Shown one piece after another: positions 21,615 through 33,700 of a stretch of 64,000 bases of DNA. How positions within the stretch are numbered: the first letter of the stretch is position 1; each line of letters starts with the position of its first letter. This DNA is from Rhynchonema sp. JSB1_4 (taxonomy: Eukaryota > Nematoda > Chromadorea > Monhysterida > Xyalidae): contig JASAMV010008978.1 of the NCBI GenBank assembly GCA_030248065.1, positions 1-64,000 on the forward strand, given 5' to 3'. Below the pieces are notes generated by a model that was not told the origin of the DNA, did no database searches, and was given only the letters and a program-made list of their open reading frames with translations. A program made the translations under genes and the position numbers.

Positions 21615-24600
21615 ATGAACAGACGACACATTGGACAGATATTCTTGAAATGTGCAATTCTGCTGATCTTCTATTTGACTTTGACAGGTTGTTGACAATA
21701 ATTATTCAGAATTATAATTTCAATTCCGAAGATAAATAAATTTTTGGCAATTGTTGCTTACATTCAGCCGGCAGCTATGTTCACGACGATGCCTTGTTCG
21801 TGACGTTTGACGATGGAAAGGAATTGTGCACGGGCACTACGAAGAAGACCTACACGTACCTGCTAAACGCGACATTGAAGAGATGCCAAATACATTGCCT
21901 GGCGATTCCATCGTGCTGCGCGATCATGCACGAATACAGCGACCGGGCAACGTGCGCACTGGTTACACCCGATGTTCGAGAGCGAGAGGGTGGCCTGAAA
22001 GTGAATGCAGAATGCAAGCTTTACACGGTTGTGCCAGGTGAGAAAATCGGAAAGCCACAGGGATGACATCAACGGGAATCGCATCAAATTGCAAAGCAAT
22101 GACTGCTGTGTAATCATTGGATAAGCACTTTGCCTGCCTCAGGCAAGCGTTGAGTTCCGTTCGGATAATGGTCCAACATTCTGAGTCAGTGACAATGTCC
22201 GGCCGGACAAGCCATTTGTTTGCCTCTTCCAACACTTCGTATCTTTACTGCAGCAGAGACTAGTCGTTGCATTCAAATTTGATGCGGAAAACATTCTGAA
22301 CAGTTCAGAGTCTCAAGCTGAGTTGACCAGGTTAGGTTCATCTGAATCGTCTTACATCTATATACCACAAACTTACAGAAATGTCCAAATCGCAACGAAT
22401 CTGCACGTTGAATCCCGCGGAAACAAGCAAATGCCAGATGTGCAACAAGGCACATCCGTCGATATGCTATAATCACGATCATGAAGTGAAGACCATAGAT
22501 GGATGCGCTGTTGAAGATGACAAGAACGGCTGTGAAGAGGGTTGCTATGGTTGGGTAATGGAAGAGAGGTTAACTTTAAGTGAAGAATGTGTGCCGTATC
22601 TTCGAAATTCGACAGTACAATGGCTTAGACATGTGTAGCTGTAATATAGGTGTGCGCATGCATACGTATACGGATGTAATTAGCTTTATACATACAATAC
22701 AGTACGTGTCAAAACATACACTACAACCCCCAAAATGACCAAACCCCAGTTATTCCCAACTTCCCAGTTTGCCCCGAATTCGACGAAAACCGCCACGAGG
22801 TCCAGTACAAGGAAGGCGCCAGTAACTTCGGCTACTACACCGCGGCCACTTTTGCCTATGTGCAATGTCGACCGGGGTTCTTCTGGGACGATGAGGGCGC
22901 AAAGGAGGAGAGAATGTTCGAATGTAAGAAAACTGGCACCTGGGTGAACAAGAAAGGAAGCAAACCCATGTGCATCGCTGGTGGGTTGCTTTTCAGATTC
23001 AAGTGGCAGCGGCCGGGCCTGAAAAACTGGCCCTGAAAAGGTCGGGCCTGAACTTCCGGGCCCGAAAAGTCGCGGAATACTTGAGAACAGCGTGCACGCA
23101 AACCAAGCTACATATACAGTACATTCAATCAATCCACTGCAAGCACGACAAGTACAATTGACACGTTGCTGTTTTCGTTTTTTTAACGGCAGGGCCATCG
23201 TCTTTGGCCGAAAGTGCCTAGTGAGCCACAAAGCTGCCATTTTGGGAGTTTGGTAATTCACACTCGTTTTACGTACTCTTGTTCTCTGACTATTATCCTC
23301 TACGGCTAAGGTGTCACCGACTAAAAACACCGCAGCTCCAATTATAAACACCGAGGCTCGAAGCACCAATTATAAATTTCTAGGTTGTGTATTTGTGAAT
23401 TCAGGCTGTCCGCTCCCGCCGACCCCGAATTCGATCGTGCTCAGCCACAAATACCCGAAAGCTGTCCACGGCGCATCTCCACGAAATGATGTGATCGGGA
23501 TTCAGTGCGCTCGCGGATACAAATGGAAACAGCGAATGGGTTCAAATGAAGATCTGGATGTTGTGTTCGCGTTGTGCCACAAATATGGGTATTGGAAGGA
23601 AATAATGGGCGGCGTAAATGGTGATGGGCAATCAATCGATGATGAATTGGAATGTGAGTTGAGTGGTCGGACATTCGATCAGGCAATCTAACAACACACT
23701 TCAATCTTCATTTCGTAAACAACCCAGACCGTGAACCGTTGAATTAATGAATCAATCTAACAAACAATCACACAATCACCCAACGAGTAAAAAATCATTC
23801 GATTAGTCTATCAGTACACTCAGTCGATCACTTAACGAAACAGTGAATTGGCTAAGCAATCAATCCATTCATTGAACACGATCAAAAAGCTATGTAATCA
23901 ACCAATCAAGCACCCATTCAACTCAGGTGTGTTCGAATTCGAGTTTCCATCCAACGATCACTGCAGCTACTACAACTACACGATCGCCATGTTCGCAATT
24001 GGCGGTGTGCTCATTCTGTTCATCGTCGCGTTCGTGTTCGTCATCTGCTGCATCCTGGCGCGAACCTACATCACAAATAAAAGGTATTGTATTATTTATT
24101 TCTATTTATTCGAAAAATTGACGTGAGATGGGGTTCTTGACCAGCACCTCTAGGAAACTCTCGCATGCTGACAGACCTAACATGGTCCCCCTATCACAAT
24201 ACAATGTATGGTTTGGCCATCGCGCCTGTGGTCGCCCTTTGAATTCTGCTTTCACACCAGCACGGTGCACCGGATCATCGTCAGTGCGAATGCACCACAA
24301 GGGCACTTGACATTGAAAATGTCTGAAACATCTTCGAATGACGACTGAAAGAAAACATGTAATTGCAGTGATTCCTCCGAGCTGCTGGCCGACATGCCCC
24401 ATCGAAGCAATCCAAAGCACCACCCGTCAACCGATCAACAACAACGCCGTCGCCACCGTGAGACAGCACCGTCACCCGATGACGGGTCGTCGCCACGTCG
24501 CCCGTCACGGGCCCGTACCGACACCCCGATCGGGCGTCACCGTGAAGGCATGAAATCGACGCGAAAGTCCTTCTTTTCGCCCGACGCCTGGCACATGGCC

Positions 24601-24771
24601 CAATCGGCTGGCGGCAGCCATCGACGGGCGAATGTACGACACAAAGACGGTACGATGGACCTGTACTCGAACGACTCGGACCCAAAAGGCCCGTCGGGCC
24701 CGTCAGATCGGCAGGAGAAATCGCCTTCAGAGGGTGACATGGCGTATGAGGCGAGGAAAAACTGGGATTGA
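21615..24771 (+). CDS. Single-pass receptor: signal peptide, PAN-like, Cys-rich, two sushi/CCP, TM, basic tail
   Basis: Seven exons join in frame and phase: 21615-21687, 21768-22037, 22379-22579, 22768-22980, 23405-23653, 23927-24083 and 24369-24771 (521 residues). Exon 1 is a signal peptide (IFLKCAILLIFYLTLTG). Exon 2 has a PAN/apple-like pattern (LKRCQIHCLAIPSC then CAL). Exon 3 is Cys-rich with seven Cys. Exons 4 and 5 are CCP modules, the second closed by a Cys codon formed across the 23653/23927 junction. Exon 6 encodes the transmembrane helix (MFAIGGVLILFIVAFVFVIC). Exon 7 is a tail of about 135 residues rich in Arg, Ser and Pro. CCP and PAN modules bind proteins or glycans outside cells, so a recognition or adhesion receptor is likely; the ligand is unknown. 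The exon 3 donor (A/GTGAAG) is the least certain junction. The tail shows no kinase, TIR or ITAM motif. Confidence 0.8.
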
Positions 24772-25056
24772 CAAAAACGACGACAAATCAATATATATAT
24801 ATATATATATCATACTGTATATCAAATATATATCAATATTGTATATTGTGACATGATATTCTGACAACTATCGTATTATTGTTGGTGACTTGAGAAAATG
24901 TTTCAGAACTGAGTACTTTGCTGCACCGTTGAATCAAACTGCCTCATGCATATACATTTTAGTGATCTGATCCACTTCCGATACAAAATCTACAATGCAT
25001 GCCTGATAAACGTGTTAAAGCTTATCTGACCCTCATATACTTGACCAACCTCGCTG

Positions 25057-25062
25057 AATAAA
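25057..25062 (+). terminator. Candidate polyadenylation signal of the sushi receptor gene
   Basis: AATAAA lies about 285 bases after the stop at 24769-24771. An (AT)n run at about 24790-24810 lies within the presumed 3' UTR. Confidence 0.35.
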
Positions 25063-25398
25063 ATGTGCACTGATCATCTATGTATATCAACACTGTTGAT
25101 TCAACAGTCATGTTATTCCAATGCCCGCAACAACATCTCATATAAAGTCATAAATATTTCGTTAAAAACAGCAGTGATAGCCAAAACACCTCTCGGCCAG
25201 CGCAAGAAATGTTTTTAGTGGTAGAACACACTACAAATATTAGATATTCATATAAGACTATTGATACCATACATATGTACAATACGCAGATAAAATGTTT
25301 GTACCCAGACATTAGGTACATATACATACTTATAGGTAAGGTACACAAAAGCACACAGATTGGGCTGTCGCTAAAACGTTTCTAAACAGCATGTGCGT

Positions 25399-25776
25399 CA
25401 GTAGTGGATCCAGAGGAGCGACAGGGGTCGAGGCCCCCTTTGGCCAAAGTGAAGGGGTCACCATTTACGGAGAGAAGAAGGAAACAGGACCAATAAATCG
25501 TAGGATTTTGACTCTATCACGCGTGGTCCAAAAATCGCGTGCTTCGCGCGTCAAATATACCCATATCATTGAAATTTTCGCTGTCGCGCGTGCAAAGTGT
25601 GCCAAATTTTCGCGTGCTGCGCGCGCATGCTCATACATACCTTGTACGATATTTCGCGTAAAATACATAGCTTAATTATAGACACGCACTGAATAATAGC
25701 GATTTTTGAAAAATCAAACATGCAAAATGACTTTTGGAAATTTGCCCCCCTTGGCCGAAATCTGGATCCGCTACTG
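25399..25776. mobile_element. hAT-like MITE with CAGTAGYGGATCCAGA ends
   Basis: CAGTAGTGGATCCAGA at the left and TCTGGATCCGCTACTG at the right are inverted repeats, close to the widespread hAT end CAGTGGCGGATCCAGA. The flanks ATGTGCGT and GTGTGGGT agree at 6 of 8 bases. Subterminal motifs built on CGCGTGC recur inside. Confidence 0.7.
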
Positions 25777-25784
25777 GTGTGGGT

Positions 25785-27796
25785 TAGCCTTGTTGCAAAC
25801 TCACCCGTGCTGATACATGCACTTTGCACATATTTGATATGTTGATCAGTCTCTGGGGGTGTGGTTGTGTGCTAGCAGCTCACATGTGTACTTTTTAGCT
25901 TTAAGTTTACGCGTTTAGATCCATACCAAACTTTCGACTGATCTGTAGCCCCCTTGTTGACTTGGTTTTCTGTTGGCAGGATTTTTCAACGGATAATTAA
26001 AACATGGATACTGTCAAGTTACACAGCTGGGCTGCTCCAGCACAACCTTCTCATGATGGTTAGAGAATGTCCACCTTTTGGGTGCGCTTGTGAAAACCTC
26101 AGGTTCAGCTAATGTTTGTGATATTGCGCACCGCTTTTGTACCTCAGCAAAAGAGCGGTATGCGTCTCTTGTTTGATCGCACAATTGATACCGTGTCGTG
26201 TTTCAGCTTGTTCTGTGTGACATTATGTACATACCTTACTTGTTTGTAAGAGTTGCGCAACAAAGTATAGACGTCATTTTTCAGATCTCAAACCAAACCA
26301 GACTTGTTCGTTTGGGTTACGTAGGTATGTACATGGTAAAGGTATGTATGACCAAAAAGTGTACGTTATTGTGCGTCCCAAAATTCCCACGTGGACACTT
26401 TTTTATTTATAGCATTCTTGATTTTGTATCCATACACGCACTTGCACATGCTTAACAGCGCTTGTGACGTTTGCTTACTGTACGTTATCTGTTTGAATAG
26501 CGAAAATCGGAACTTGCTTCATGCGGCTATAGTTGGCCTATTTTTTCATGAATCAGAAACCCACTTGTTCCATTTGGCGCGGCAGTCCTTTGATTTCGTT
26601 GCCGAAAAAGACAGCTGCGCTTGAAAAGACGCCAATTTGGTGTACCGATGATCGGACTCGAAATCAAACTCATGACTTGTGCCGACGAGACATTTTAGTT
26701 TCTTTTTGTTTTGTCGATCCAGCTAATATTGCGATATGAACGCGATTGGATGAAAAGTTGCTGATGGAATGTTTTTAGAAATTTGCTAAAATCGGTTTTG
26801 ATGTGTCGTGTTTTATTACTCCACTACATGGGAACAAGCCGGCAAAAATTGGTTGCCTGCTGTGAATCTATAAGCTGTAACTTTTCACATCAATGCTTGG
26901 CAATGCAGCTGGATTTGTGGCCATAAATTTGAAGCTTTCATACTGAATTACATAGATCTCGTGCTGATAAAACTCACAAATCCATAAATTCCATACACTA
27001 ATCTGCAGCCAAAACCAGAAATAAAACAGGTCACCAATGTGCCGAGCTTCGCACCGGATTTCTAGGATAGCACCGGCTGTGCTTATCTTCAACCACTTTT
27101 CAGAATGCACGCGATCTGCTAAAATCTCGTCTCGCCTCAAACTACTCAATATTTGCACTTTTCACTGGCTGCTGACGGTCTGTGCGAAGTTTCGTCGGGT
27201 CCCATGTAAAAATTATGCCATTTTTACCATTTCCAAACTTTCCAGCACCTAAAAAAATTTTATAATCAAGAAAGTCAAAGTTTACGCCCTGTTATTGCCA
27301 CGCACAGTTTTTGACCGGAGGTTATTTATTAAAGGTGTGCGCATTTTAGATTGCGGTTGTTTGTAGAGAGAGACATATCCATTTGACAAGGTGAATTTGG
27401 TTGTTTTATTTGTTTGCAATCTGGTGGTGTCAATAAATGACACCCGCAACCAAATTTGGTCTGATTTTTGTGGGATACACAAGGTATGCGTATCGACCTG
27501 TGCTACGTCCTCTGTGGGCGTGTTCTTGTGCCCAGGAACATATGTAATTTTGTGCGTTCGCTTGCTGTGATCTGTAGATTGCGTAACGTGACACCGTAGA
27601 ATTGGACATGGTATCATATTTTGCAACGTGTGTGGATAAGGTATATTTGGCCATTTCGTGTTACTCTCTAAAAATTCACACGTTTGCCTTCCCGACCCCA
27701 GGTTAACCTATACAGTAGCTCATATTATGCTAATCAACGAAATTTCAGAAAGAAACACTGCAAAACAACGATAAAAAATCGTCAAAAAACCACAAA
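25785..27796. other. Intergenic stretch before the PH-actin gene
   Basis: I see unique AT-rich sequence without a supportable exon, RNA gene or clear transposon. The promoter of the gene starting at 27797 should lie at its right end; no TATA box stands out. Confidence 0.4.
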
Positions 27797-30700
27797 ATGG
27801 TGAACGAAACCGATGGGAAACGTTCGCAGTTGTGGCAGCTGTCCGGGTTGAACACCGGTGATTTCGTCACAACGACAGGGCAAATGCCGGAAGAGGTTGG
27901 TCAACTGACGAGGTTCCGGGTCACCCGATTTTCTCGTATATGTACATCACATGAAATGGAGCCCTCCGAGTGCTCTTTAAGGAAACGTTTCCGAATACAG
28001 TCCGAGGGGTTCTATTTGGGTCAAATGCTTGAAACAAAAAGAGCGATTATCCACCTTTTACCGAATATGTAAGTGGCCCGGTGGCTTTATAGGGAAAACT
28101 CCGATATGTACATTGCGTATTGTCCGGCCAGACATAATGCTGGAATCCAACTTCTAAAAATGTTTTTGCAGGACCTCGCAATTCTGCTCAATATGCTTGA
28201 ATCAGCCATACACACCGAACGAATCAGGGTTGATGGACTGCAGGTTTTCAAGTTTATTTCAAAAATTTAAAAAATTGAAATTTTGTTTTTCTGCTTTTTC
28301 GTCTTGTCGCGTGCAGCCACGTATGCCATAGTGACCCCCGGGATGTTCACACCACCACAATGGGCATGATAACAAGAATGGGCATCCATAAATGATATCT
28401 CACTCAACAAAAACAGTGTGAAGAAAAAAAACGCCGAAAGACATGTCTCAGGACCGTCTCTATCATCTGAAGTCCAGTTCTGAGCCCGACATTGACGCAA
28501 CACGACAGAAGCTAATCGCCGACTTGAGTAAATTCGAGCGAAAATTGAACGATTTCAACACCAAATACGTGATGCTGCAGAATATGGTGGGTGGCGGGTG
28601 TTGGTGAAGGGATATCGCGCACTAACATTTGCAGAAAATAAGTCACTGTTCAAATAACTTGAAAACTTGTGCGTTTTACTAACCGGGGTGTCGCCTCGAA
28701 CGAAGATATTGTGCAGAAGCTTTATTTTGTCTGAAACAATTGTTTGCTATTTTGACCTCAAATTGAATAAACTTTCGAAGTCATTCCCCAAATCGAAAAG
28801 TATTCAAACCTAATGTTGCACTTTGTACACATTCTAACATCTTCCGCTACAATGCCTGCTGATGCACCTTTATTAGTTTCCGCTATATTCAATCTTAGTT
28901 CCGTTTACACTCCATTTTTATTGCGATACTTTGCCAGGCCATGCCGTACTATGATGGGTTCTGTGCAGAAGCCGCCATTGTAAAAGTATACCTAATGTAG
29001 GTATTCATCACACTACCTGATTCGTCCACAGGCAGAGACAGCTGACCAACTTTGGTTTGGTGTTGACCTTCAAAGGTGCAGTCCCGCACTTTCAGCGAAC
29101 CCAGAAAGCAAGTCTCCCCAACACCTTATGACGCTCATAGTATTGTAAAAAGCTTTCCTCCTGTCTTTTGCGCTGTCCGGATTTTCCCGGCCGCCATTGG
29201 CATATTCGGTCTCCACTTTCTAACAGCAGATGGAGGCTCAATTATTCGAATCATTCGCGATGGCATTGGTATGGTACCCAACATCGTGTGAATCAGCTTA
29301 TAGCATTACCTTCACCTTGTCGGCTCTGTCAGTTTTTGTGGCACCAAGCGAGCCACCAAAAGTCTACAAATTGACGGAAATATGCTGTCTTGGTGGCGCA
29401 GTTGAAAAAACTTGTAAAACTCGTGTGTCTCTCGCTCTACTGCCTTGCTGAGAGAACCGTGCTCATTTCTTATGCATTTGAGAATTTATGTACTTTTGGA
29501 GCCGTATAGATCTGCGACTCGTTCCAATAATGTGGTTCACAGTTTTCTGAATAAAAAGAAAAAACTGTTGCTCCGTGTGCACACACACAAACATTTGCTG
29601 GCCAAAAAACAATGGCATTGTGTTGTGTTAGCAATTTTCGAACAGTGTTCCACATTCGCCATGTATATTTCTCATTCTGCTGATTATTGAGCCAAGATTG
29701 TTCCTAAAGCATTGATCTAATCTAGGAAGGCTCTTTCTGTTATGGCTCATGCCCAACTTTCCTCCACAAGCCGTACTTCTATTCCATGACATAGTCTTGT
29801 GCCATTGTCTATGTCATGTAGTGAGACAGGGCGCAGTTGTTGTGGCAATAGCCTGAGGCAGTAAATAACTAAACAAATATACGCACCGACAAGACAACAA
29901 CTACTCAATTATCGTGCGCTGCGAGAAACGCGACATGAGCTAAATGTCTTTCTTTCTGTGGTGACAACACATGGTAAATGGAACGCTAAACGTACCGTAG
30001 TATTTCATCCATGATTGTGGTTCAGCACTTTAATTTGGTTCCCCTGGTGATTAAGCCTGTTTTTTACCATGGCTTCCTAATTTCCAGAGCGAATGTACCC
30101 TTGCAAAATCTGTGCATATGCGCACACCTCATCTTTTTGAGCTTCACTGTACCACTCACACATCCACACACGTCCGTTACCAATGCTGCAGGACTCATGG
30201 TTCGCCCCTGATTCTCTTCTGCGGGTACACAACCCATGTTCCAATAAATGTGGGTACCTGTGTGTAGAAATGTGTGTGCAGTTTCCTGCTGATGAGTTGT
30301 ACCCAATATTTTAGGACCGAAAGGAAACATGCATAGTGCAATGTGTACGACGAAGCCAAATAATGCTCATGCACGACCTTAAGCCTGGGGGTAGCAAGCG
30401 CATGATGGTATAGTGGGTGCACATGGGTCCCCACACACAGCGCAGACACTGCAGGGAGCAGTCATGGTAATAAAAGCTGAGCCCATGTGCTCTGCCAGAA
30501 CTTGTACTGCAACCATGCATGTGTGTGTGTCTCTCTCTCTCTCTGGATCTGGTAGGTTACATAGTCCATGTCCATGGGTCTCCTTTGCGTGTTCTGTCGT
30601 GCTATATCAGTGCTCTGGGTTGTTTTCGGCTGAACGTAGTACGACACGAGATTTCATGGTGGTTACGACGACTACCACCGACCAGAAAGCTGCTCCTGTC

Positions 30701-33700
30701 TGTCTGTCTGTCTGTTAGCAAGCGAGATATTATGGCTCGTCTATCTGAACATATCCTATGCCTGGACTGTCACAGTCATTTTCCTCACACAGTTTTGGTG
30801 GGCCCGCGGTCTTCCGCCAAACATAATTCTGGAGTGATTGCAAACGAAAAAAATAATGCCGCTGCGACTACCTTTATGTACAGTACAGTTTTTGGCATGT
30901 GGATTATTTCTGCGCGCCCGGATTGCTTACAAGCCGCGCTGTTTTTCGCTTGTATTTGACTGACTTTAACTCAACTGCATAATCTTGTACTCAATCTAAT
31001 ATCGCCTGAGCGCCAGAAATTCTCCCAACTTCATACGCATGCAGTGCCAACCCATGTTTTTTCTTTCTTAACTGTGTGTCAGTGTACATAGGTGGTCTGC
31101 CGAAAAGGCGCACAAACTGCAGCCTTTGGACCGCAGGTGCATGAGTTGTGTTTTAGTGTCGTCAAATCCTGTGGTCCCCTAAAACAACCCTAAATAAGCG
31201 CGAGAAACAATATTATTGAGACAAGATTTGACGATCTGGCTTGACCACAAGCCCATTTTTTGTTTTGACATGCGTTACCTTTATGCATTCATGTGGGATT
31301 TGTTTCATTTGTACTGTATTTTGTTTCTGTCCTTTGGTCAAGTTGTATTTCCCTATTCATGCTGTCACTCATTCTCTTTGGTCACGTTTGAATATTATTG
31401 CAGTGCGCATGATGCCACAGAAAAAAGCCCTCAAAAGACACAAGATGTTGCAGCGCACACCATAGTAGTTGTAAGCTGTTCACGTGTCATGAGAGAGTTG
31501 CAGCACGTAACACTCTGTACCTTTCCCCGGTCTGCCCGTCCAATCCAGGCTTTATGCTGAAAGGTACGGAAGAAAAAAGTCATTGTGATTGTGATTCATG
31601 GCTTGACTAAGACATCCTAGTATCCTACTGTAAGTTTAAAGCGCGTGCGTTTTAATGTTAACACGCGGAAAGCGTGACACGCGCAGGTTCAATATTCACC
31701 TGGCCTTGCCAGATGTCCTCTGAATGTTTTTTGTGGCCGTGTGTTGACATTTTGCGAAAAATTTGTTGTGGTCTTATTGCCAGCCACTGTGGGTAGCCCT
31801 GACGGGGGCTGTTGGGTTAGGGTAAGTCGCCTGGTGAGGCGCGGTCGCGACGTTTCGACAACGGATCCTGCTGTCGTCATCAGGCTGATATGTGTCTCTG
31901 CGCGGTATCGAACTTGAGGACGTTGGGCTGTGAGTCTAACGCTTTCGCAAAATGCCAGAAGTCATCCAGCAAAATGCTCCACATTGAAACATCAGCGTGG
32001 CTCGCATTGTCAACTGATGTTTCAAAACCGGTAGAAGTTCGTTTCATCTGTAGTGTTCGATCACTTCTCAACGCATGGGCGCTCTCTGGTTTTGAATCAG
32101 GCATTAGCGCTTGAAAAGAACATGCTCATGAATCCCTTCAATGTTTTATTTTCTGACTTTTTCCTGTTTCATCGAAATGTGCCAACCGCTTCAACAATCT
32201 ACATGTATGTGTTGCTTCATGCCCAGATGTTTATGCCCCCAGTCAGTGACTGAGTCCATTTACCAGCAGCACAGTCTTTTTTCGATGGTCAAATATCATA
32301 TTACCGTTCTCATGGTTGCGGCTCCTGCCAAATATAATGATGCCATTGAGTTCACATTCATGTGGTTGTCAGTTTCTGGTTTCTGTCGAACACTAAATAA
32401 ATTCAAACTTTCTTCATTTATTTGATCAAGGCTTCCAGAGGCTGTTAATCCCAGAACAGGCCGCATATTTGACAGTTTCGCAAGCAAGCGCTTGGACTAC
32501 CTTTTTTCTACCATCAATCAATCAATATAAATTGTGGACTAACAAAATAATACAAGAGGCCAAAGCAAACAAAACATCATTATTATTATTTTCTGCTTGG
32601 AAAGATCGCAGCCATCAAAAGCAGACATTTTTGTCCACACGCAGAACTGCCGTGCACACGTAACCTGACCCCTTGGCAGTGAACCAACTGGGAACGTGCA
32701 TTATTTTGAGGTGTACCTACAGCTGTGTTTTTGTGTACTCCATGGCGGATCAGAGTTAGGTGATTCTGCTATTGGTGGTATAAAGCAATCAATTTCGACC
32801 ACAAGAACCAAAATGAAACTTTTCAAAAAATGAACTTCAAAGGACCGATAAAAAATTTGGGTTAGAGCCACTGAAAATTTTCTCAACATTGGGTCGAATA
32901 TGTAAGCTTCAGACCACATAAAATAAATAAAGTCATTCTGCCTTCCAAGATCAGGTGCACCTTGGTCAACTCAGCTGTGTGGTTCATTATTGAATTACAA
33001 CCACGTTTATATGTCAGAGAGAGAGAGGCACACCTTGTGGGAAAGAACAGAAGAACTCTGCTCCTGCTTGTTTCGCTACTGGCTTTTTGAGAAAATGATG
33101 TCATGTTTGATTAGGCAGACCCCCGGTGGTTTGTCTGTGGCCGCATTGCACTATGCTTTCTGATTTTTGACACATACAGTACTGTACCTCCAGGGTTGTT
33201 TCATTCGGAGATGTTTTCGTGTGCGAGAAAAATCGTTCTCTTTTATCGGAAACCTGCGGTGCATTTTGAGCGGAAAACTAGTGCGGCAAATTTCATCGAA
33301 ACAAGCTTGCATGCTGTCTTGCACTTCTCACGCAATCATTGCACCATTGTACAATGGCTCAAAGTGTGTCTAATTAAAAAATCTTGCGCTGGATTGTCAA
33401 GATTGTCAGAAAACATAAGGCAGGCCGACTTATGTATACCCACGTAGCGTGCTTTACGCCACAGCGAACGGAGCAAATTGCTTGTGACGCCGGCACACAT
33501 GGTTGCTCAGAAGGGAATTTTTTTAAGGATCAAGGGCACTTTAACGAATAATGTGTCATCTCAGGCTTTGTACCCAGTAACTTCGGCCCCGATATTCTTT
33601 TCCTGCTGCTATCAGAAATACCCCATTAATTCTCACCGCGCGTAATTTCCGCTTGTTTCTAGCTGTCCGTAATGGTCGTTTTCTGCTTTTTTTCATGAAA

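Noticed and set aside
22686..23369. 227-codon minus-strand frame
   Set aside because: It is antisense to the sushi exon 22768-22980 and the adjoining intron; the plus strand has phase-matched exons with CCP cysteines.
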